Assembly: GCF_000172795.2 (NCBI RefSeq)
Contig: NZ_CP020947.1
Location: 685,001 to 749,000, forward strand
Direction: 5' to 3'
Source of the DNA: Rhizobium sp. CIAT894
GTDB lineage: Bacteria; Pseudomonadota; Alphaproteobacteria; Rhizobiales; Rhizobiaceae
DNA length: 64,000 bases
How positions within the stretch are numbered: the stretch's first letter is position 1; each line of letters starts with the position of its first letter. Below the pieces are notes generated by a model. The model was given only the letters and a program-made list of their open reading frames with translations, was not told the origin of the DNA and searched no databases. Positions 57,650-64,000 of this stretch are shown piece after piece. The position numbers and the translations under genes were made by a program.

Positions 57650-59086
57650 TCACACGTTGAGCAGAAGGAATTCCCGCTCCCAGGGGCTGATCACCTGCAT
57701 GAAGGTCTCGAACTCACCGCGCTTGACGCCGGCATAAAGGCCGATGAACTGAGAGCCGAACATTTCCTCGAAGGCCGGCTCGTCCTCGAGCAGCGCCACG
57801 GCTTCCAGCAGGCCGCGCGGCAGGTCGATCGAGCCTTCATTGGCCGAATCCTCCGTCGGGGCCGTCGGCTCGATCTGCTTCATGATGCCGAGCAGGCCGG
57901 CGGCGAGGGAGGCGGCAAGCGCCAGATACGGATTGGCGTCCGAGCTCGGCAGCCGGTTTTCGACGCGCCGGGCCTGGGGATCGGAAACCGGGACGCGGAA
58001 GGCCGTCGTTCGGTTGTCGTAGCCCCAGGCATTGTTGACCGGGCAGGACATGTCGGGCTGCAGGCGCCGGTAGGAATTGACATAGGGCGCCAGCATCGCC
58101 ATCGCGCTCGGCACGAATTTCTGCATGCCGCCGATGAAATGGAAGAACTCCTTCGAGGCCGATCCGTCGGCATTGGAGAAGACGTTCCTGCCCGTCTCGA
58201 TATTGACCACCGACTGATGGATATGCATCGCCGAACCCGGCTGGCCCTGCATCGGCTTGGCCATGAAGGTCGCATAGATGTCGTGTTTCAGCGCCGCCTC
58301 GCGGATCGTGCGCTTGAACAGGAACACTTGGTCGGCAAGCTCGATCGGATTGCCGTGGCGCAGGTTGATCTCCAGCTGCGCCGGCCCCTCTTCATGGATC
58401 AGCGTATCGATCTCGAGGCCCTGCTTCTCCGAGAAATGATAGATGTCGTCGATCAACTCGTCGAACTCGTTGATGCCGGCGATCGAATAGCCCTGGCCGC
58501 CGAGGATCGAGCGGCCGGACCGGCCCTTCGGCGGGTGCAGCGGATAGTCGGGATCGTCATTCTTGGCGACCAGATAGAATTCGATCTCCGGCGCCACGAT
58601 CGGCTTCCAGCCGCGCTCGTGATACAGGCTCAGGATGCGTTTCAGCACGTTGCGCGGCGTATAGGATACTTCGCCACCGTCCGAATCGACGATGTCGCAG
58701 ATCACCTGCGCCGTCGGGTCGGTCTCCCAGGGCACGACGGAAAGCGTCGAAAGATCGGGCATCAGCTTCAGGTCGCTGTCGCGCGGCTCGTAGCGGAAGC
58801 TCTCGGTCTCATCAGGATATTCTCCCGAAATCGTGTGCCGGTAGATGGCCGACGGCAGCGCCAGCGAGGTGTTCGAGGTGAATTTCGAGCTCGGCATCAT
58901 CTTGCCGCGCGGAACGCCGGCAAGGTCCGGCGTGATGCATTCGATGTCTTCGATGCCCCTGTCCCTCAGCCACCGCGCTGCTTCCTTCCAGTTCGCAACG
59001 CCGCGCAGGGATCCGGGGTCCGGGGGTGTCTGCTTCGAGGCGGTTACGTTTCTGGCAGGCTTCAGCGTCGTCTTTTTTGGGGACAT
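57650..59086 (-). CDS. Glutamine synthetase-like gamma-glutamylamine ligase (PuuA type)
   Basis: The 478-residue enzyme has GS catalytic blocks: KPIVAPEIEFYLVAK, QPGSAMHIHQSVV and NNAWGYDNRTTAFRVPVSD. Its length and neighbour (a PuuB-type oxidase) favour gamma-glutamylputrescine synthetase or a related amine ligase over housekeeping GlnA, which lacks such a partner. The basic N-terminal tail (about 1-25) is extra. It is divergent from the flavoprotein gene at 59212. Confidence 0.85.
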   Translation of the reverse strand: MSPKKTTLKPARNVTASKQTPPDPGSLRGVANWKEAARWLRDRGIEDIECITPDLAGVPRGKMMPSSKFTSNTSLALPSAIYRHTISGEYPDETESFRYEPRDSDLKLMPDLSTLSVVPWETDPTAQVICDIVDSDGGEVSYTPRNVLKRILSLYHERGWKPIVAPEIEFYLVAKNDDPDYPLHPPKGRSGRSILGGQGYSIAGINEFDELIDDIYHFSEKQGLEIDTLIHEEGPAQLEINLRHGNPIELADQVFLFKRTIREAALKHDIYATFMAKPMQGQPGSAMHIHQSVVNIETGRNVFSNADGSASKEFFHFIGGMQKFVPSAMAMLAPYVNSYRRLQPDMSCPVNNAWGYDNRTTAFRVPVSDPQARRVENRLPSSDANPYLALAASLAAGLLGIMKQIEPTAPTEDSANEGSIDLPRGLLEAVALLEDEPAFEEMFGSQFIGLYAGVKRGEFETFMQVISPWEREFLLLNV

Positions 59087-59211
59087 GACACACCGGTTTG
59101 GTTGATCGTGGCGCCATCATAACCGGACTTTGCCAATTGGCGAGGGGTTGAGATCGTTGACTTTCGCCCTTTGATGGAAAAAGAAGGCGCGACTTCATTG
59201 GGGAAACGGGT

Positions 59212-60393
59212 TTGCAGCGCAAAAGCGACGTCATCGTCATCGGCGCCGGGGCGGCGGGCATGATGGCGGCCATCCGGGCCGGAAAACGCGGCCGCTCGGT
59301 TGTGGTCCTCGACCATGCAAGGGCGCCTGGCGAGAAGATCCGCATATCGGGCGGCGGCCGCTGCAATTTCACCAATATCCATGCCGGGCCGAAGAACTTC
59401 CTCTCCGCCAATCCGCATTTCTGCAAGTCCGCACTCGCCCGTTTCACGCCCGCCGATTTCATCGCCATGGTCGACCGCCACCGCATCGCCTGGCATGAAA
59501 AGACGCTCGGCCAGCTTTTCTGCGACGACAGCGCCAAGGACATCATCCGCATGCTGCTGGAGGAGATGCGCGCAGCCGGCGCAGCGCTGCATCTCGGCAC
59601 CGAAATATCGGGCGTCGAAAGGGTGGAGACGGGCTTCCGTATCTCCGCAGGTGAGGACGTCTATGAAGCATCGTCGCTGATCATCGCCACCGGCGGCAAG
59701 TCGATCCCGAAGATGGGCGCCACCGGCTTTGCCTATCGCCTCGCCGAGCAGTTCGGTCTTCCCGTGCTCGAAACCCGCCCCGGCCTCGTGCCGCTGACGC
59801 TCGATCCCGGCCTGCTCGAGGCCGTCGCCCCGCTCGCCGGCATTTCCGCCCCGGCCGAAATCCGCCATGGCAAGACCGCCTTCCGCGAAGCGCTGCTGTT
59901 TACCCATCGGGGCTTGAGCGGCCCTGCTATCCTGCAGATCTCCTCTTTCTGGCGCGAAGGCGACGAGATCGTCGTGGTGATCGAACCGGATATCGACATC
60001 GCGGCGCATCTGAAGACGGCAAAACAGCGCAATGGCCGGCAGTCGCCGCAGACCGCACTTGGCGACATCCTGCCGAAGCGCCTGGCGCAGTTTCTCGCGG
60101 AACGCGAAAAAATCTCCGGCAACATGGCCGATCTGCCTGACAAGGCGTTGCTGCGCCTGGCCGCCAGCGCCCAGAATTTTGCGCTCAAACCATCCGGCTC
60201 CGAAGGCTACCGCACCGCCGAGGTGACGCTCGGCGGTATCGATACGGCAGCACTCGATTCCCGCAGCATGGAGGCAAAGGCCGTGCCCGGGCTTTATTTC
60301 ATCGGCGAATGCGTTGATGTCACCGGCTGGCTCGGCGGCTATAATTTCCAATGGGCCTGGGCCTCCGGTTTTGCCGCCGGCGAATACGCCTGA
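59212..60393 (+). CDS. HI0933/BaiN-family flavoprotein
   Basis: The 393-residue protein has the dinucleotide motif VIVIGAGAAGMMAAIRAGKRG near the N-terminus and the family blocks PGEKIRISGGGRCNFTN, LIIATGGKSIPKMGATGFAYRLAEQFG and GLYFIGECVDVTGWLGGYNFQWAWASGFAAG. These define the HI0933/YhiN group of NAD(P)/FAD oxidoreductases. The start is TTG. The physiological reaction is unknown. Confidence 0.9.
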   Translation: MQRKSDVIVIGAGAAGMMAAIRAGKRGRSVVVLDHARAPGEKIRISGGGRCNFTNIHAGPKNFLSANPHFCKSALARFTPADFIAMVDRHRIAWHEKTLGQLFCDDSAKDIIRMLLEEMRAAGAALHLGTEISGVERVETGFRISAGEDVYEASSLIIATGGKSIPKMGATGFAYRLAEQFGLPVLETRPGLVPLTLDPGLLEAVAPLAGISAPAEIRHGKTAFREALLFTHRGLSGPAILQISSFWREGDEIVVVIEPDIDIAAHLKTAKQRNGRQSPQTALGDILPKRLAQFLAEREKISGNMADLPDKALLRLAASAQNFALKPSGSEGYRTAEVTLGGIDTAALDSRSMEAKAVPGLYFIGECVDVTGWLGGYNFQWAWASGFAAGEYA

Positions 60394-60574
60394 AGCTCTT
60401 TGTTTTTTCCTGTCGCCCGGAATCGCCTCGCGCCGGAAATACAGATTCAAGACTTCTTAATAGAGGTGCGCCATCCTGTCTCAATTGGCGGTTTGCAAGA
60501 TCGTTCCTAGATAATGCTTTACCGGCAAGCTGTTTTGTTGGATTGTTGTATCAGACAGAAGTGAGGTTTCGAGC

Positions 60575-60718
60575 ATGACCGGAAACACACGACGCGCCCG
60601 CGCCATCGCAATCGCCGAGGCAAAGCCGAACGCCCGGATGGTCGCCCTGCGTTATCTGATGCTCGCCGCCGGCGCCACCGCCGCCAGCCTCGCGCTGCTG
60701 CTGTCGCACCTCATCTGA
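60575..60718 (+). CDS. 47-residue small membrane protein
   Basis: A GAGG lies 8 bases before an ATG that opens a 47-codon frame. The N-terminus is basic (MTGNTRRARAIAIAEAKPNAR), followed by one hydrophobic helix (MLAAGATAASLALLLSHLI). It could be a small inner-membrane peptide. Function is unknown; the coding case rests on the Shine-Dalgarno and the clean basic-then-hydrophobic layout. Confidence 0.5.
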   Translation: MTGNTRRARAIAIAEAKPNARMVALRYLMLAAGATAASLALLLSHLI

Positions 60719-61031
60719 TCTCGTCTGCCGGCCTTGAAAGAACATTGCGGCATGTCGATTGCCGCGCTGCGGTGTTGCCGCCGGCAATTTGCAACTATTT
60801 CACTGCCTTGGCTTAACCTGCCATGACCGCTTATCCGAAAATTAATACCTAATCTGACACAATTCCCCGCGATTATTTGGGCATCTCCAAGTTGTTTGGA
60901 CATGAACTGGCAATGACTGCCGCCTGGCTTCCGGGTTCCCCAATGTAAATTTAAAAACAGCTCGATGTGTACCCGGCTGGCGCCAGATGGCCGCCGGCGG
61001 GAGGAGTGGTGTATGAAAGGCCCGGAACGCC
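60719..61031 (+). promoter_or_regulatory. Chemoreceptor leader region with a mini-ORF
   Basis: These 313 bases hold the promoter and leader of the chemoreceptor gene. A strong GGGAGGAG (60999-61006) lies 6 bases before an ATG at 61013 that encodes only nine residues (stop 61040-61042), overlapping the chemoreceptor start by 11 bases. The chemoreceptor ATG itself has no good Shine-Dalgarno. Confidence 0.55.
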
Positions 61032-63563
61032 ATGTTGATTGACAAGATTCTTTCCCGCTTCAGGATCAAGACGAAAGTTCTGATCTTCGTTCTGCCTTTC
61101 GTCGTCACCATTTCGGCGGTGGGCCTGACGGGCCTTTACGCTTCGGGACTTCTGCAGGGCCGCATGGAAATATCCAACAGCGTCCTGCAGTCGCTGAGCG
61201 GCTTCAAGGATCTCTACGGTTCGATGGACGATTTCCTGCGCGTCACCAGCCAGCAGGCGCGCGACGAGCTGACTGCGGAGCTGAAGACCCAGCAGGGCGT
61301 GCTCGATCAGACGCTGAACCAGGTCGGCGATGAGGCCGCCGGCCGCGACAGCCTTGCCGAGGCGTCGCGCCGCACCAAGGACATATCGGGCGTCGTCGAC
61401 AAGCTGTGGGCGCTGCATGAGCAGGAGCAGGCCCTGCATGAACAGATCGACGCGGCGCAGAAGAGCCTGATCAGCACCCGCTTCACGGTCTCCTACCAGG
61501 CCGAGGAGTTGCAGACCGCGCTGCAGAACGACGAGGGTGCCGCCACCATAACGCTGCGCACAGCCGACCGCCTGCTGAAGGGCGGCGATTTCCTCGGCAC
61601 GGTCGCCAGCGGCTACAGCAAGCCGCAGACGCCGCAGGACAAGATCGCCTACATCAACGAACAGATGCCGGCGATCATCAAAGCCCAGCGGCAGATCGCC
61701 ATTTCGGTTCCGACCAATCAGAAGAACGTCATCGACGCGCTGAGCGCAACCATCGACAGCATCAAGGCGATCGCGCAGATGCCCACTCCGAGCGATGAGG
61801 ACATCGCCGAACTCGGCCGTCTCGTCTCGCGCTTCCGCCAGACCTCGACCTATACGCAGCTGACGGCAACGCAGAAGATGCGCGAGGCGACACAGCGCTT
61901 CGCCGAGCTCGAAGGCCGCATCGCCCAGACCAATTCCGTGCTTCAGGATACGCGCCGCCTCGAAAATTCCGTCTATGCGCTGCAGATCGTGCTGTCCGAT
62001 TTCCTCGCCAACTCCAGCCAGGATAACCTCGTGCGCCTGCAGCAGCAGGCCGGCACGCTCGGCAAGGACATGCAGGTGCTGATCACCAGCGCCAAGGGCA
62101 TGGGCTTTGCCGAAGGCATCTCCGGCGCGATCCAGCCGGCACTTGACGCCATCTCCGGCGGCGGCTCGAAGATCGTCGATACGATCGGTGAGCGCGTCAC
62201 GGCCTATGCTGCGGCCCGCCAGGAACTCGACGGCATCTGGAAGAAGCTGACCGACTTCGCCGAGCTGCAGAAGCAGACGGCCGGCACTGAGCGCACCCAG
62301 GCAAACAGCATCTCGGTCATGACCACCGGTCTCGGCATCCTCCTGTCGATCCTTGGCGGCATCGCCCTGGTCCTGACGCTGCAGCGCCCGATCAGCCAGA
62401 TCACCGGCGCCATGCGCCGCATCGCCGAAGGGGCGCTGGATACCAGCATAACAGGCGAGCAGCGCTACGATGAAATCGGCGACATGGCCCGCGCGCTCGG
62501 CATCTTCAAGGAAAACGCCATCTCGAAGATCCGCATCGAGGAACAGAGCGACGAGGAACGCGCCGCCGCCGAACACGAGCGCCAGCGCAACGACGCCGAA
62601 AAGCTCGAAATGGATCGCCAGATTGAATTCGCGGTCAACGAGCTGGCCGCCGGCCTCGAACGCATGTCGCAGGGCGATATTTCGACGACGATCGAAACGC
62701 CCTTCATCGGCCGCCTCGAACAGCTGCGCCAGGATTTCAACGGCTCGATGATGCGTCTGCAGGCGACGATGAGCCAGATCCGCGACAATGTCGAACTGAT
62801 CCAGGGCAACGGCAATCAGATGGCCCAGTCGGCCGAGGATCTGTCGAAGCGCACCGAACAGCAGGCCGCCTCGCTCGAAGAGACCGCCGCCGCCGTCGAC
62901 GAGATCACCGTCACGGTCCGCTCGTCGGCCGAACGCGCCAAGGACGCCGACCAGATCGTCCGCCAGGCCAAGCGCAGTGCCGACGACTCCGCCGTCGTCG
63001 TCAGCAATGCGATCGACGCGATGGGCCGCATCGAGGATGCGTCGCGCCAGATTGAGCAGATCATCGGCGTCATCGACGAGATCGCCTTCCAGACCAACTT
63101 GCTGGCGCTCAATGCCGGCATCGAGGCGGCGCGTGCCGGTGAAGCCGGCAAGGGCTTTGCTGTGGTGGCGATGGAAGTGCGCGAACTGGCCCAGCGTTCC
63201 GCAGCCGCGGCACAGGAGATCAAGGGCCTGATCAACAAGTCGACCAACGAGGTCAGCTCCGGCTCGCAATTCGTCCAGGAGACCGGCACGGTGCTCGCCA
63301 AGATCAGCGCCCAGATCGTCACGATCAGCCAGCATGTCGAGATGATCGCTCGCGCCAGCCATGACCAGTCCAATGCGCTGCAGAGCGTCAATGCCACCGT
63401 CAACCAGATGGACCAGATGACGCAGCAGAACGCCGCCATGGTGGAGGAGACCACCGCCGCCAGCCGCGAACTGGCGGACGAGGCCGACTCTCTGCGCAGG
63501 CTCATCCAGCAGTTCAAGATCGACGGCGAGACGGCGGTAGCGCCGGTCTACCGCGCCGCCTGA
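61032..63563 (+). CDS. Methyl-accepting chemotaxis protein with large sensor domain
   Basis: The 843-residue chemoreceptor has TM1 (about 16-38), a large helical periplasmic domain (about 40-425), TM2 (about 428-450) and HAMP (about 450-502). A second HAMP-like segment (about 537-585) and a C-terminal signalling domain follow. The hairpin tip is intact: IDEIAFQTNLLALNAGIEAARAGEAGKGFAVVAMEVRELAQRSA (about 680-724). The ligand is unknown. There is no NWxxF-type CheR/CheB tether at the C-terminus. It is followed by a strong terminator. Confidence 0.95.
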   Translation: MLIDKILSRFRIKTKVLIFVLPFVVTISAVGLTGLYASGLLQGRMEISNSVLQSLSGFKDLYGSMDDFLRVTSQQARDELTAELKTQQGVLDQTLNQVGDEAAGRDSLAEASRRTKDISGVVDKLWALHEQEQALHEQIDAAQKSLISTRFTVSYQAEELQTALQNDEGAATITLRTADRLLKGGDFLGTVASGYSKPQTPQDKIAYINEQMPAIIKAQRQIAISVPTNQKNVIDALSATIDSIKAIAQMPTPSDEDIAELGRLVSRFRQTSTYTQLTATQKMREATQRFAELEGRIAQTNSVLQDTRRLENSVYALQIVLSDFLANSSQDNLVRLQQQAGTLGKDMQVLITSAKGMGFAEGISGAIQPALDAISGGGSKIVDTIGERVTAYAAARQELDGIWKKLTDFAELQKQTAGTERTQANSISVMTTGLGILLSILGGIALVLTLQRPISQITGAMRRIAEGALDTSITGEQRYDEIGDMARALGIFKENAISKIRIEEQSDEERAAAEHERQRNDAEKLEMDRQIEFAVNELAAGLERMSQGDISTTIETPFIGRLEQLRQDFNGSMMRLQATMSQIRDNVELIQGNGNQMAQSAEDLSKRTEQQAASLEETAAAVDEITVTVRSSAERAKDADQIVRQAKRSADDSAVVVSNAIDAMGRIEDASRQIEQIIGVIDEIAFQTNLLALNAGIEAARAGEAGKGFAVVAMEVRELAQRSAAAAQEIKGLINKSTNEVSSGSQFVQETGTVLAKISAQIVTISQHVEMIARASHDQSNALQSVNATVNQMDQMTQQNAAMVEETTAASRELADEADSLRRLIQQFKIDGETAVAPVYRAA

Positions 63564-63588
63564 TCGTCGCCCGATCTGTCTTCCTTCG

Positions 63589-63616
63589 AACGGCCCCGGC
63601 TTTTTCCGGGGCCGTT
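63589..63616 (+). terminator. Terminator after the chemoreceptor
   Basis: AACGGCCCCGG (63589-63599) pairs with CCGGGGCCGTT (63606-63616) across a six-base CTTTTT loop, followed by TCTATTT. It is an 11-bp perfect stem. Confidence 0.88.
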
Positions 63617-63909
63617 TCTATTTACTGTCGGGGTAGTGGATATTGGCGGCCGAGGAGATCGCCGCTTTGCCCTTTCCGGCTGTGTGAAAGGCCTCTCCCC
63701 AACCCCTCCCCACAAGGGTCCCACAAGGGGGAGGGACTAACCCGGAGCGCCTGCCTCGTTCCACTCGAAACGTCGCAGATATGGAAAATGGGTGCGGCAG
63801 GTTGAGCCGCTCCCCCTTGTGGGGAGGGGTTTTGTCGACCCTGATTTACGGAAAATTTTCCTTAACGCTTTTCGCTTAATTTAGCCTTGGTTTTCCGCCG
63901 GGGGTTTTG
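63617..63909. other. Intergenic stretch dominated by a repeat element
   Basis: No gene is seen here. The inverted-repeat element at 63701-63831 fills the middle. An AT-richer stretch with TTAA sequences (63863-63883) precedes the final gene and may contain its promoter. Confidence 0.6.
63701..63831. repeat. Rhizobial intergenic inverted-repeat element (RIME-like)
   Basis: AACCCCTCCCCACAAGGG (63701-63718) is the exact reverse complement of the 18 bases at 63814-63831, flanking about 95 bases. A 10-bp CCCACAAGGG is tandemly repeated at 63709 and 63720. It is similar in character to the RIME-type mosaic elements of rhizobial intergenic DNA; assignment to a named family needs a search. Confidence 0.75.
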
Positions 63910-64000
63910 ATGCTGCGCCTTTTCTCTACGTCGATCGTCCGCCAGATCGTTGCGATCACGCTGTTTCTGCTGGCGATCAGCACGGCCGCCATCGTCGGCG
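63910..64000 (+). CDS. Start of a membrane protein, truncated by the window end
   Basis: The frame from ATG 63910 encodes a short basic start (MLRLFSTSIVRQIVAIT) and a membrane helix (LFLLAISTAAIVG) and runs off the end. Such N-termini are common in membrane sensor kinases and cyclases, but nothing more can be said. A G-rich tract precedes the start. Confidence 0.65.
   Translation, partial: MLRLFSTSIVRQIVAITLFLLAISTAAIVG

Noticed and set aside
60951..63362. 803-codon frame antisense to the chemoreceptor
   Set aside because: It mirrors the heptad-rich receptor sequence and is an artefact of its codon pattern.

Overview
The window is a GC-rich alphaproteobacterial chromosome segment. Gene content and order (motA-fliM-fliN-fliG-flhB, motB-motC-fliK, motE, rem, flaF-flbT, four tandem flagellins, an agl alpha-glucoside operon, zwf-pgl-edd) match the known layout in fast-growing rhizobia. 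The closest fit is Rhizobium sensu stricto (R. leguminosarum/R. etli group). That assignment is inference from gene order and protein sequences, not from a search.

Positions 1-39500 are one large flagellar and motility regulon, carried on several operons. A leftward operon (motA, fliM, fliN, fliG, flhB, small ORF) builds the stator, C-ring and export gate. It diverges from the rightward flgF-fliI-orf and flgB-flgC-fliE-flgG-flgA-flgI-motE-flgH-fliL-fliP operons (rod, rings, export, MotC chaperone). A short interruption holds a hydrolase with an Lrp-type regulator, then a SPINDLY/OGT-like glycosyltransferase next to four tandem flagellin genes. Next come a FliH-like gene with motB, motC, fliK and a lytic transglycosylase, the regulator rem, and the hook, filament and export operon flgE-flgK-flgL-flaF-flbT-flgD-fliQ-flhA-fliR. 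The region ends with a FliJ-like gene, a FlgJ-like rod protein, a FlgN-like chaperone and an orphan membrane protein.

Positions 39800-43700 hold a WecG/TagA-type glycosyltransferase, a Wzz/GumC-like membrane protein and folD. Positions 43700-51500 are the alpha-glucoside utilisation locus: a LacI-type regulator diverging from aglE-F-G-A-K, with two matching palindromic operators in the shared promoter region. A small PilZ-like protein gene follows. Positions 52100-59100 run leftward: a putrescine-type glutamylation/oxidation pair (puuA-puuB-like), then zwf-pgl-edd of the Entner-Doudoroff route. The right end has an HI0933-type flavoprotein, a 47-residue membrane protein, a large chemoreceptor, an intergenic inverted-repeat element and the start of a truncated membrane protein.

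The most interesting signals are: candidate FliH and FliJ export-ATPase partners in unannotated small genes; the O-GlcNAc-transferase-like enzyme beside the flagellins; duplicated flagellin promoters and leaders with a Shine-Dalgarno-masking hairpin; TTAA-N7-TTAA (CtrA-like) boxes upstream of flaB, flaC and rem; the atypical Rem receiver; and a mini-ORF overlapping the chemoreceptor start. I saw no tRNA, rRNA, CRISPR array, insertion sequence or prophage gene.
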